Part shown: positions 11,930 to 24,291 of the stretch, piece by piece
Numbering within the stretch: position 1 is the first letter of the stretch
Layout of the letters: every line of letters starts with the position of its first letter
Origin: Hydractinia symbiolongicarpus
Taxonomy: Eukaryota; Cnidaria; Hydrozoa; Anthoathecata; Hydractiniidae
Direction: 5' to 3'
Length of the DNA: 64,000 nt
Assembly: GCF_029227915.1 (NCBI RefSeq)
Contig: NC_079887.1
Location: forward strand, 27,155,650-27,219,649
Position numbers and translations under genes: made by a program
The notes under the pieces: model-generated
The model's input: only the letters and a program-made list of their open reading frames with translations
Database searches by the model: none
What the model was told of the DNA's origin: nothing

Positions 11930-13141
11930 TTTTTAAAAATGATTTCATTTTTGATGAGACGCTGAATAAAAGAAGTTTAATCGCCGGCAAACGAAAACCC
12001 GCGATTTCCCGTAAATCCCGCGCTTGGCCCGTATAGTCAAAAGTATACAAAGAAAGTACCCAGGGAGTAAACTCATTTCCCGAACGATTTTTTATATTAT
12101 TTTTTTACCACTAAACGCATGGGACTTGTAGTTTTCAAAAATATTTTCATATTTGATGGGACGCTGAATAAAAGAAGTTTAATCGCCGGCAAACGAAAAT
12201 CCGCGATTTCCCGTAAATCCCGGACTCGGCCCATATAGTCAAAAGTATACAAAGAAAGTACCCAGGGAGTAAACTCATTTCCCGAACGATTTTTTAAATT
12301 ATTTTTTCACCACTAAAACGCATGAGACTTGTAGTTTTTAAAAATGTTTTCATTTTTGATGAGACGCTGAAAAAAAGAAGTTTAATCGCCAGCAAACGAA
12401 AACCCGCGATTTCCCGTAAATCCCGGCTTGGCCCGTATAGTCAAAAGTATACAAAGAAAGTACCCAGGGAGTAAACTCATTTCCCGAACGATTTTTTAAA
12501 TTATTATTTCACCACTAAAACGCATGAGACTTGTAGTTTTTAAAAATGTTTTCATTTTTGATGAGACGCTGAATAAAAGAAGTTTAATCGCCGGCAAACG
12601 AAAACCTGCGATTTCCCTAAATCCCAGACTCGGCCCGTATAGTCAAAAGTATACAAATAAAGTACCAAGGGAGTAAACTCATTTCCAGAACGATTTTTTA
12701 TATTATTTTTTTACCACTAAACGCATGAGACTTGTAGTTTTCAAAAATGTTTTCATTTTTGATGAGACGCTGAATAAAAGCAGTTTATTCGCCGGCAAAC
12801 GAAAACCTGCGATTTCCCTAAATCCGGACTCGGCCCGTATAGTCAAAAGTATACAAAGAAAGTACCCAGGGAGTAAACTCATTTCCAGAACGATTTTTTA
12901 AATTATATTTTCACCACTAAAACGCATGAGACTTGTAGTTTTTAAAAATGTTTTCATTTTTGTTGAGACGCTGAATAAAAGAAGTTTAATCGCCGGCAAA
13001 CGAAAACCCGCGATTTCCCGTAAATCCCGGACTCGGCCCGTATAGTCAAAAGTATACAAAGAAAGTACCCAGGGATTAAACTCATTTCCAGAACGATTTT
13101 TTAAATTATTTTTTCACCACTACAACGCATAAGACTTGTAG
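11930..13141 (+). repeat. Six-monomer higher-order repeat, left family, copy 3
   Basis: This complete unit lies in tandem with 10718-11929 and matches 1-1212 at the 11,929-bp offset. It starts at TTTTTAAAAATGATTTC and is followed by the truncated unit at 13142. Confidence 0.93.
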
Positions 13142-13911
13142 TTTTTAAAAATGATTTCATTTTTGATGAGACGCTGAATAAAAGAAGTTTAATCGCCGGC
13201 AAACGAAAACCCGCGATTTCCCGTAAATCCCGCGCTTGGCCCGTATAGTCAAAAGTATACAAAGAAAGTACCCAGGGAGTAAACTCATTTCCCGAACGAT
13301 TTTTTATATTATTTTTTTACCACTAAACGCATGGGACTTGTAGTTTTCAAAAATATTTTCATATTTGATGGGACGCTGAATAAAAGAAGTTTAATCGCCG
13401 GCAAACGAAAATCCGCGATTTCCCGTAAATCCCGGACTCGGCCCATATAGTCAAAAGTATACAAAGAAAGTACCCAGGGAGTAAACTCATTTCCCGAACG
13501 ATTTTTTAAATTATTTTTTCACCACTAAAACGCATGAGACTTGTAGTTTTCAAAAATGTTTTCATTTTTGATGAGACGCTGAAAAAAAGAAGTTTAATCG
13601 CCAGCAAACGAAAACCCGCGATTTCCCGTAAATCCCGGCTTGGCCCGTATAGTCAAAAGTATACAAAGAAAGTACCCAGGGAGTAAACTCATTTCCCGAA
13701 CGATTTTTTAAATTATTATTTCACCACTAAAACGCATGAGACTTGTAGTTTTCAAAAATGTTTTCATTTTTGATGAGACGCTGAATAAAAGCAGTTTAAT
13801 CGCCGGCAAACGAAAACCTGCGATTTCCCTAAATCCCAGACTCGGCCCGTATAGTCAAAAGTATACAAATAAAGTACCAAGGGAGTAAACTCATTTCCAG
13901 AACGATTTTTT
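13142..13911 (+). repeat. Partial six-mer unit, counterpart of 1213-1982
   Basis: This has the same four monomers and the same break as 1213-1982, reached by adding 11,929. It shows that the super-repeat includes the junction between the regular six-mer tract and the mixed tract. Confidence 0.85.
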
Positions 13912-16900
13912 AAATTATTTTTTCACCACTAAAACGCATAAGACTTCTAGTTTTTAAAAATGTTTTCATTTTTGATGAGACGCTGAATAAAAGAAGTTTA
14001 ATCGCCGGCAAACAAAAACCCGCGATTTCCCGTAAATCCCGCGCTTGGCCCGTATAGTCAAAAGTATACAAAGAAAGTACCCAGGGAGTAAACTCATTTC
14101 CCGAACGATTTTTTATATTATTTTTTTACCACTAAACGCATGAGACTTGTAGTTTTCAAAAATATTTTCATATTTGATGGGACGCTAAATAAAAGAAGTT
14201 TAATCGCCGGCAAACGAAAATCCGCGATTTCCCGTAAATCCCGGACTCGGCCCGTACAGTCAAAAGTATACAAAGAAAGTACCCAGGGAGTAAACTCATT
14301 TCCCGAACGATTTTTTAAATTATTTTTTCACCACTAAAACGCATGAGACTTGTAGTTTTCAAAAATGTTTTCATTTTTGATGAGACGCTGAATAAAAGAA
14401 GTTTAATCGCCGGCAAACGAAAACCCGCGATTTCCCGTAAATCCCGCGCTTGGCCCGTATAGTCAAAAGTATACAAAGAAAGTACCCAGGGAGTAAACTC
14501 ATTTCCCGAACGATATTTTATATTATTTTTTTACCACTAAACGCATGAGACTTGTAGTTTTCAAAAATATTTTCATATTTGATGGGACGCTGAATAAAAG
14601 AAGTTTAATCGCCGGCAAACGAAAATCTGCGATTTCCCGTAAATCCCGGACTCGGCCCGTATAGTCAAAAGTATACAAAGAAAGTACCCAGGGAGTAAAC
14701 TCATTTCCCGAACGATTTTTTAAATTATTTTTTCACCACTAAAACGCATGAGACTTGTAGTTTTCAAAAATGTTTTCATTTTTGATGAGACGCTGAATAA
14801 AAGCAGTTTAATCGCCGGCAAACGAAAACCTGCGATTTCCCTAAATCCCGGACTCGGCCCGTATAGTCAAAAGTATACAAAGAAAGTACCCAGGGAGTAA
14901 ACTCATTTCCAGAACGATTTTTTAAATTATATTTTCACCACTAAAACGCATGAGACTTGTAGTTTTTAAAAATGTTTTCATTTTTGATGAGACGCTGAAT
15001 AAAAGAAGTTTAATCGCCGGCAAACGAAAACCCACGATTTCCCGTAAATCCCGGCTTGGCCCGTATAGTCAAAGGTATACAAAGAAAGTTCCCAGGGAGT
15101 AAACTCATTTCCCGAACGATTTTTTAAATTATTTTTTCACCACTAAAACGCATGAGACTTGTAGTTTTCAAAAATGTTTACTTTTTTGATGAGACGCTGA
15201 ATAAAAGCAGTTTAATCGCCGGCAAACGAAAACCTGCGATTTCCCTAAATCCCGGACTCGGCCCGTATAGTCAAAAGTATACAAAGAAAGTACCCAGGGA
15301 GTAAACTCATTTCCAGAACGATTTTTTAAATTATTTTTTTACCACTAAACGTATGAGACTTGTAGTTTTCAAAAATATTTTCATATTTGATGGGACGCTG
15401 AATAAAAGAAGTTTAATCGCCGGCAAACGAAAATCCGCGATTTCCCGTAAATCCCGGACTCGGGCCGTATAGTCAAAAGTATACAAAGAAATTACCCAGG
15501 GAGTAAACTCATTTCCCGAACGTTTTTTTAAATTATTTTTTCACCACTAAAACGCATGAGACTTGTAGTTTTCAAAAATGTTTTCATTTTTGATGAGACG
15601 CTGAATAAAAGCAGTTTAATCGCCGGCAAACGAAAACCTGCGATTTCCCTAAATCCCGGACTCGGCCCGTATAGTCAAAAGTATACAAAGAAAGTACCCA
15701 GGGAGTAAACTCATTTCCAGAACGATTTTTTAAATTATATTTTCACCACTAAAACGCATGAGACTTGTAGTTTTTAAAAATGTTTTCATTTTTGATGAGA
15801 CGCTGAATAAAAGAAGTTTAATCGCCGGCAAACGAAAACCCGCGATTTCCCGTAAATCCCGGCTTGGCCCGTATAGTCAAAAGTATACAAAGAAAGTACC
15901 CAGGGAGTAAACTCATTTCCCGAACGATTTTTTAAATTATTTTTTCACCACTAAAACGCATGAGACTTGTAGTTTTCAAAAATGTTTTCATTTTTGATGA
16001 GACGCTGAATAAAAGCAGTTTAACCGCCGGCAAACGAAAACCTGCGATTTCCCTAAATCCCGGACTCGGCCCGTATAGTCAAAAGTATACAAAGAAAGTA
16101 CCCAGGGAGTAAACTCATTTCCCGAACGATTTTTTAAATTATTTTTTCACCACTAAAACGCATAAGACTTGTAGTTTTTAAAAATGTTTTCATTTTTGAT
16201 GAGACGCTGAATAAAAGAAGTTTAATCGCCAGCAAACGAAAACCCCCGATTTCCCGTAAATGCCGGCTCGGCCCGTATAGTCAAAAGTATACAAAGTAAG
16301 TACCCAGGGAGTAAACTCATTTCCCGAACGATTTTTTAAATTACTTTTTCACCACTAAAACGCATGAGACTTGTAGTTTTTAAAAATGTTTTCATTTTTG
16401 ATGAAACGCTGAATAAAAGAAGTTTAATTGCCGGCAAACGAAAACCTGCGATTTCCCGTAAATCCTGGACTCGGCCGAATAGTCAAAAGTATACAAAGAA
16501 AGTACCCAGGGAGTAAACTCATTTCCCAAACGATTTTTTAAATTATTATTTCACCACTAAAACGCATGAGACTTGTAGTTTTCAAGAATGTTTTCATTTT
16601 TGATGAGACGCTGAATAAAAGCAGTTTAATCGTCGGCAAAAGAAAACCCGCGATTTCCCGTAAATCCCGGGCTTGGCACGTATAGTCGAATGTATACAAA
16701 GAAAGTACCCTGAGAGTAAACTCATTTCCAGAACGATTTTTTAAATTATTTTTTCACCACTAAAACGCATGAGACTTGTAGTTTTCAAAAATATTTTCAT
16801 ATTTGATGGGACGCTGAATAAAAGAAGTTTAATTGCCGGCAAACAAAAATCCGCGATTTTCCGTAAATCCCGGCTTGGCCCGTATAGTCAAAAGTATACA

Positions 16901-17634
16901 AAGAAAGTACCCAGGGAGTAAACTCATTTCCCGAACGATTTTTTAAATTATTTTTTCACCACTAAAACGCAGGAGACTTGTAGTTGTCAAAAATGTTTTC
17001 ATTTTTGATGAGACGCTGAATAAAAGGAGTTTAATCGCCGGCAAACGAAAACCTGCGATTTCCCTAAATCCCGGACTCGGCCCGTATAGTCGAATGTATA
17101 CAAACAAAGTACCCTGAGAGTAAACTCATTTCCCGAACGATTTTTTAAATTATTTTTTCACCACTAAAACGCATGAGACTTGTAGTTTTCAAAAATGTTT
17201 TCATTTTTGATGAGACGCTGAATAAAAGCAGTTTAATCGCCGGCAAACGAAAACCTGCGATTTCCCTAAATCCCGGACTCGGCCCGTATAGTCAAAAGTA
17301 TACAAAGAAAGTACACAGGGAGAAAACTCATTTCCAGAACGATTTTTTAAATTATTTTTTCACCACTAAAACGCATAAGACTTGTAGTTTTTAAAAATGT
17401 TTTCATTTTTGATGAGACGCTGAATAAAAGAATTTTAATCGCCGGCAAACAAAAACCCGCGATTTCCCGTAAATCCCGGCTTGGCCCGTATAGTCAAAAG
17501 TATACAAAGAAAGTACCCAGGGAGTAAACTCATTTCCCGAACGATTTTTTAAATTATTTTTTCACCACTAAAACGCATGAGACTTGTAGTTTTCAAAAAT
17601 GTTTTCATTTTTGATGAGACGCTGAATAAAAGCA

Positions 17635-20519
17635 GTTTAATCGCCGGCAAACGAAAACCTGCGATTTCCCTAAATCCCGGACTCGGCCCGTATAGTCAAA
17701 AGTATACAAAGAAAGTACCCAGGTAGTAAACTCATTTCCAGAACGATTTTTTAAATTATTTTTTCACTACTAAAACGCATAAGACTTGTAGTTTTTAAAA
17801 GTGTTTTCTCTTTTGATGAGACGCTGAATAAAAGAAGTTTAATCGCCGGCAAACGAAAACCCGCGATTTCCCGTAAATCCCGGGCTTGGCCCGTATAGTC
17901 AAAAGTATACAAAGAAAGTACCCAGGGAGTAAACTCATTTCCCGAACGATTTTTTATATTATTTTTTTACCACTAAACGCATGAGACTTGTAGTTTTCAA
18001 AAATATTTTCATATTTGATGGGACGCTGAATAAAAGAAGTTTAATTGCCGGCAAACGAAAATCCGCGATTTCCCGTAAATCCCAGACTCGGCCCGTATAG
18101 TCAAAAGTATACAAAGAAAGTACCCAGGGAGTAAACTCATTTCCAGAACGATTTTTTAAATTATTTTTTCACCACTAAAACGCATAAGACTTGTAGTTTT
18201 TAAAAATGTTTTCATTTTTGATGAGACGCTGAATAAAAGAAGTTTAATCGCCGGCAAACGAAAACCCGCGATTTCCCGTAAATCCCGGCTTGGCCCGTAT
18301 AGTCAAAAGTATACAAAGAAAGTACCCAGGGAGTAAACTCATTTCCCGAACGATTTTTTAAATTATTTTTTCACCACTAAAACGCATGAGACTTGTAGTT
18401 TTCAAAAATGTTTTCATTTTTAATGAGACGCTGAATAAAAGCAGTTTAATCGCCGGCAAACGAAAACCTGCGATTTCCCTAAATCCCGGACTCGGCCCGT
18501 ATAGTCAAAAGTATACAAAGAAAGTACCCAGGTAGTAAACTCATTTCCAGAACGATTTTTTAAATTATTTTTTCACCACTAAAACGCATAAGACTTGTAG
18601 TTTTTAAAAATGTTTTCACTTTTGATGAGACGCTGAATAAAAGAAGTTTAATCACCGGCAAACAAAAACCCGCGATTTCCCGTAAATCCCGAGCTTGGCC
18701 CGTATAGTCAAAAGTATACAAAGAAAGTACCCAGGGAGTAAACTCATTTCCCGAACGATTTTTTATATTATTTTTTTACCACTAAACGCATGAGACTTGT
18801 AGTTTTCAAAAATATTTTCATATTTGATGGGACGCTGAATAAAAGAAGTTTAATTGCCGCAAACGAAAATCCGCGATTTCCCGTAAATCCCGGACTCGGC
18901 CCGTATAGTCAAAAGTATACAAAGAAAGTACCCAGGGAGTAAACTCATTTCCCGAACGATTTTTTAAATTATTTTTTCACCACTAAAACGCATGAGACTT
19001 GTAGTTTTCAAAAATGTTTTCATTTTTGATGAGACGCTTAATAAAAGAGGTTTAATCGCCGGCAAACGAAATCCCGCGTTTTCCCGTAAATCCGGGGCTT
19101 GGCCCGTATAGTCGAATGTATACAAAGAAAGTACCGAGGGAGTAAACTCATTTCCCGAACGATTTTTTATATTTTTTTTTCACCACTAAAACGCATGAGA
19201 CTTGTAGTTTTCAAAAGTGTTTTCATTTTTGATGAGACGCTGAATAAAAGAAGTTTAATTGCCGGCAAAGGAAAATCCGCGATTTCCCGTTAATCCCGGA
19301 CTCGGCCCGTATAGTCAAAAGTATACAAAGAAAGTACCCAGGGAGTAAACTCATTTCCAGAACGATTTTTTAAGTTATTTTTTCACCACTAAAACGCATA
19401 AGACTTGTAGTTTTTAAAAATGTTTTTATTTTTGATGAGACGCTGAATAAAAGAAGTTTAATCGCCGACAAACGAAAACCCGCGATTTCCCGTAAATCCC
19501 GGCTTGGCCCGTATAGTCAGAAGTATACAAAGAAAGTACCCAGGGAGTAAACTCATTTCCCGAACGATTTTTTAAATTATTTTTTCACCACTAAAACGCA
19601 TGAGACTTGTAGTTTTCAAAAATGTTTTCATTTTTGATGAGACGCTGAATAAAAGCAGTTTAATCGCCGGCAAACGAAAACCTGCGATTTCCCTAAATCC
19701 CGGACTCGGCCCGTATAGTCAAAAGTATACAAAGAAAGTACCCAGGGAGTAAACTCATTTCCCGAACGATTTTTTATATTATTTTTTTACCACTAAACGC
19801 ATGAGACTTGTAGTTTTCAAAAATATTTTCATATTTGATGGGACGCTGAATAAAAGAAGTTTAATTGCCGGCAAACGAAAATCCGCGATTTCCCGTAAAT
19901 CCCGGACTCGGCCCGTATAGTCAAAAGTATACAAAGAAAGTACCCAGGGAGTAAACTCATTTCCCGAACGATTTTTTAAATTATTTTTTCACCACTAAAA
20001 CGCATGAGACTTGTAGTTTTCAAAAATGTTTTCATTTTTGATGAGACGCTTAATAAAAGTATACAAAGAAAGTACCCAGGGAGTAAACTCATTTCCCGAA
20101 CGATTTTTTATATTATTTTTTTACCACTAAACGCATGAGACTTGTAGTTTTCAAAAATATTTTCATATTTGATGGGACGCTGAATAAAAGAAGTTTAATT
20201 GCCGGCAAACGAAAATCCGCGATTTCCCGTAAATCCCGGACTCGGCCCGTATAGTCAAAAGTATACAAAGAAAGTACCCAGGGAGTAAACTCATTTCCCG
20301 AACGATTTTTTAAATTATTTTTTCACCACTAAAACGCATGAGACTTGTAGTTTTCAAAAATGTTTTCATTTTTGATGAGACGCTTAATAAAAGAGGTTTA
20401 ATCGCCGGCAAACGAAATCCCGCGTTTTCCCGTAAATCCGGGGCTTGGCCCGTATAGTCGAATGTATACAAAGAAAGTACCGAGGGAGTAAACTCATTTC
20501 CCGAACGATTTTTTAAATT
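17635..20519 (+). repeat. 2.9-kb block, copy 1 (offset 3,771-3,772 bp)
   Basis: The block matches 21406-24291. Shared private markers are GTGTTTTCTC (17801 and 21572), TTTTTAATGAG, AATCACCGGC near 18651 and 22422, AAGGAAAATCC with CGTTAATCCC, TTTTTAAGTTATT, GTCAGAAGTATAC and the truncated monomer. The offset changes from 3,771 to 3,772 at a one-base deletion near 18860 (TTGCCGCAAA against TTGCCGGCAAA). A few substitutions separate the copies, so it is older than the 11.9-kb duplication. Confidence 0.88.
20047..20177 (+). repeat. Truncated 131-bp monomer, copy 1
   Basis: The sequence runs from CGCTTAATAAAAG directly into TATACAAAGAAAG. Compared with a full monomer, 71 bp are missing: everything from the GAAG segment through GCCGGC, the CCCG core and GTATAGTC. 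The deletion lies between two AAAAG direct repeats, one of which remains, which fits slippage or microhomology repair. Confidence 0.92.
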
Positions 20520-21249
20520 TTTTTTTACCACTAAAACGCATGAGACTTGTAGTTTTTAAAAATGTTTTCATTTTTGATGAGACGCTGAATAAAAGAAGTT
20601 TAATCGCCGGCAAACGAAAACCTGCGATTTCCCTAAATCCCGGACTCGGCCCGTATAGTCAAAAGTATACAAAGAAAGTACCCAGGTAGTAAACTCATTT
20701 CCAGAACGATTTTTTAAATTATTTTTTCACCACTAAAACGCATAAGACTTGTAGTTTTTAAAAGTGTTTTCTCTTTTGATGAGACGCTGAATAAAAGAAG
20801 TTTAATCGCCGGCAAACGAAAACCCGCGATTTCCCGGAAATCCCGGGCTTGGCCCGTATAGTCAAAAGTATACAAAGAAAGTACCCAGGGAGTAAACTCA
20901 TTTCCCGAACGATTTTTTATATTATTTTTTTACCACTAAACGCATGAGACTTGTAGTTTTCAAAAATATTTTCATATTTGATGGTACGCTGAATAAAAGA
21001 AGTTTAATTGCCGGCAAACGAAAATCCGCGATTTCCCGTAAATCCCAGACTCGGCCCGTATAGTCAAAAGTATACAAAGAAAGTACCCAGGGAGTAAACT
21101 CATTTCCAGAACGATTTTTTAAATTATTTTTTCACCACTAAAACGCATAAGACTTGTAGTTTTTAAAAATGTTTTCATTTTTGATGAGACGCTGAATAAA
21201 AGAAGTTTAATCGCCGGCAAACGAAAACCCGCGATTTCCCGTAAATCCC
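20442..21249 (+). repeat. Tandem four-monomer duplication, 808 bp, copy 1
   Basis: Private markers repeat exactly 808 bp later: GTCGAATG with ACCGAGGG; TTTTTTTTTACCACTAAAACG; GTGTTTTCTC; CCCGGAAATCCC; and GATGGTACGCTG. The shared stretch starts at 20442. The same four monomer types also sit near 17.6-18.3 kb, so this looks like an extra local duplication placed between the two 2.9-kb blocks. Confidence 0.88.
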
Positions 21250-22075
21250 GGCTTGGCCCGTATAGTCGAATGTATACAAAGAAAGTACCGAGGGAGTAAA
21301 CTCATTTCCCGAACGATTTTTTAAATTTTTTTTTACCACTAAAACGCATGAGACTTGTAGTTTTTAAAAATGTTTTCATTTTTGATGAGACGCTGAATAA
21401 AAGAAGTTTAATCGCCGGCAAACGAAAACCTGCGATTTCCCTAAATCCCGGACTCGGCCCGTATAGTCAAAAGTATACAAAGAAAGTACCCAGGTAGTAA
21501 ACTCATTTCCAGAACGATTTTTTAAATTATTTTTTCACCACTAAAACGCATAAGACTTGTAGTTTTTAAAAGTGTTTTCTCTTTTGATGAGACGCTGAAT
21601 AAAAGAAGTTTAATCGCCGGCAAACGAAAACCCGCGATTTCCCGGAAATCCCGGGCTTGGCCCGTATAGTCAAAAGTATACAAAGAAAGTACCCAGGGAG
21701 TAAACTCATTTCCCGAACGATTTTTTATATTATTTTTTTACCACTAAACGCATGAGACTTGTAGTTTTCAAAAATATTTTCATATTTGATGGTACGCTGA
21801 ATAAAAGAAGTTTAATTGCCGGCAAACGAAAATCCGCGATTTCCCGTAAATCCCAGACTCGGCCCGTATAGTCAAAAGTATACAAAGAAAGTACCCAGGG
21901 AGTAAACTCATTTCCAGAACGATTTTTTAAATTATTTTTTCACCACTAAAACGCATAAGACTTGTAGTTTTTAAAAATGTTTTCATTTTTGATGAGACGC
22001 TGAATAAAAGAAGTTTAATCGCCGGCAAACGAAAACCCGCGATTTCCCGTAAATCCCGGCTTGGCCCGTATAGTC
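21250..22075 (+). repeat. Tandem four-monomer duplication, 808 bp, copy 2
   Basis: This is the second unit. Identity with the first runs to 22075 and breaks where GTCAAAAG replaces GTCGAATG. It overlaps the start of the second 2.9-kb block, so its right part belongs to both duplications. Confidence 0.88.
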
Positions 22076-24291
22076 AAAAGTATACAAAGAAAGTACCCAG
22101 GGAGTAAACTCATTTCCCGAACGATTTTTTAAATTATTTTTTCACCACTAAAACGCATGAGACTTGTAGTTTTCAAAAATGTTTTCATTTTTAATGAGAC
22201 GCTGAATAAAAGCAGTTTAATCGCCGGCAAACGAAAACCTGCGATTTCCCTAAATCCCGGACTCGGCCCGTATAGTCAAAAGTATACAAAGAAAGTACCC
22301 AGGTAGTAAACTCATTTCCAGAACGATTTTTTAAATTATTTTTTCACCACTAAAATGCATAAGACTTGTAGTTTTTAAAAATGTTTTCACTTTTGATGAG
22401 ACGCTGAATAAAAGAAGTTTAATCACCGGCAAACAAAAACCCGCGATTTCCCGTAAATCCCGAGCTTGGCCCGTATAGTCAAAAGTATACAAAGAAAGTA
22501 CCCAGGGAGTAAACTCATTTCCCGAACGATTTTTTATATTATTTTTTTACCACTAAACGCATGAGACTTGTAGTTTTCAAAAATATTTTCATATTTGATG
22601 GGACGCTGAATAAAAGAAGTTTAATTGCCGGCAAACGAAAATCCGCGATTTCCCGTAAATCCCGGACTCGGCCCGTATAGTCAAAAGTATACAAAGAAAG
22701 TACCCAGGGAGTAAACTCATTTCCCGAACGATTTTTTAAATTATTTTTTCACCACTAAAACGCATGAGACTTGTAGTTTTCAAAAATGTTTTCATTTTTG
22801 ATGAGACGCTTAATAAAAGAGGTTTAATCGCCGGCAAACGAAATCCCGCGTTTTCCCGTAAATCCGGGGCTTGGCCCGTATAGTCGAATGTATACAAAGA
22901 AAGTACCGAGGGAGTAAACTCATTTCCCGAACGATTTTTTAAATTTTTTTTTCACCACTAAAACGCATGAGACTTGTAGTTTTCAAAAGTGTTTTCATTT
23001 TTGATGAGACGCTGAATAAAAGAAGTTTAATTGCCGGCAAAGGAAAATCCGCGATTTCCCGTTAATCCCGGACTCGGCCCGTATAGTCAAAAGTATACAA
23101 AGAAAGTACCCAGGGAGTAAACTCATTTCCAGAACGATTTTTTAAGTTATTTTTTCACCACTAAAACGCATAAGACTTGTAGTTTTTAAAAATGTTTTTA
23201 TTTTTGATGAGACGCTGAATAAAAGAAGTTTAATCGCCGACAAACGAAAACCCGCGATTTCCCGTAAATCCCGGCTTGGCCCGTATAGTCAGAAGTATAC
23301 AAAGAAAGTACCCAGGGAGTAAACTCATTTCCCGAACGATTTTTTAAATTATTTTTTCACCACTAAAACGCATGAGACTTGTAGTTTTCAAAAATGTTTT
23401 CATTTTTGATGAGACGCTGAATAAAAGCAGTTTAATCGCCGGCAAACGAAAACCTGCGATTTCCCTAAATCCCGGACTCGGCCCGTATAGTCAAAAGTAT
23501 ACAAAGAAAGTACCCAGGGAGTAAACTCATTTCCCGAACGATTTTTTATATTATTTTTTTACCACTAAACGCATGAGACTTGTAGTTTTCAAAAATATTT
23601 TCATATTTGATGGGACGCTGAATAAAAGAAGTTTAATTGCCGGCAAACGAAAATCCGCGATTTCCCGTAAATCCCGGACTCGGCCCGTATAGTCAAAAGT
23701 ATACAAAGAAAGTACCCAGGGAGTAAACTCATTTCCCGAACGATTTTTTAAATTATTTTTTCACCACTAAAACGCATGAGACTTGTAGTTTTCAAAAATG
23801 TTTTCATTTTTGATGAGACGCTTAATAAAAGTATACAAAGAAAGTACCCAGGGAGTAAACTCATTTCCCGAACGATTTTTTATATTATTTTTTTACCACT
23901 AAACGCATGAGACTTGTAGTTTTCAAAAATATTTTCATATTTGATGGGACGCTGAATAAAAGAAGTTTAATTGCCGGCAAACGAAAATCCGCGATTTGCC
24001 GTAAATCCCGGACTCGGCCCGTATAGTCAAAAGTATACAAAGAAAGTACCCAGGGAGTAAACTCATTTCCCGAACGATTTTTTAAATTATTTTTTCACCA
24101 CTAAAACGCATGAGACTTGTAGTTTTCAAAAATGTTTTCATTTTTGATGAGACGCTTAATAAAAGAGGTTTAATCGCCGGCAAACGAAATCCCGCGTTTT
24201 CCCGTAAATCCGGGGCTTGGCCCGTATAGTCGAATGTATACAAAGAAAGTACCGAGGGAGTAAACTCATTTCCCGAACGATTTTTTAAATT
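21406..24291 (+). repeat. 2.9-kb block, copy 2
   Basis: This is the counterpart of 17635-20519. Differences seen by eye include AAAATGCAT near 22354 (AAAACGCAT in copy 1), TTTTTTAAATT against TTTTTTATATT near 22940, and GATTTGCC near 23995 (GATTTCCC in copy 1). The match ends near 24291, where copy 2 has TTTTTTTTCACC and copy 1 has TTTTTTTTTACC. Confidence 0.88.
23819..23949 (+). repeat. Truncated 131-bp monomer, copy 2
   Basis: The 71-bp deletion has the same breakpoints as at 20047-20177, 3,772 bp downstream. An identical junction means the deletion happened once and was then copied with the block. Confidence 0.92.

Larger units (their letters stand above)
11930..18532 (+). repeat. Copy B of the 11,929-bp super-repeat
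   Basis: This is the second copy of the block at 1-6603, colinear over about 6.6 kb with a single base difference noticed by eye (15523). It ends between 18532 and 18533, where CCAGGTAG replaces CCAGGGAG and a different monomer order begins. Confidence 0.93.

Noticed and set aside
20454-20470. True CENP-B box
   Set aside because: The best resemblance has the wrong spacing by one base before CGAA. I found no exact match to the 17-bp consensus core in the monomer classes read.
20310-20531. Minus-strand frames of 60-73 codons (20310, 28132, 42778, 43013, 54216, 61299, 63120)
   Set aside because: They read the same satellite on the other strand. Differences between them follow monomer variation including indels, with no sign of selection for a protein.
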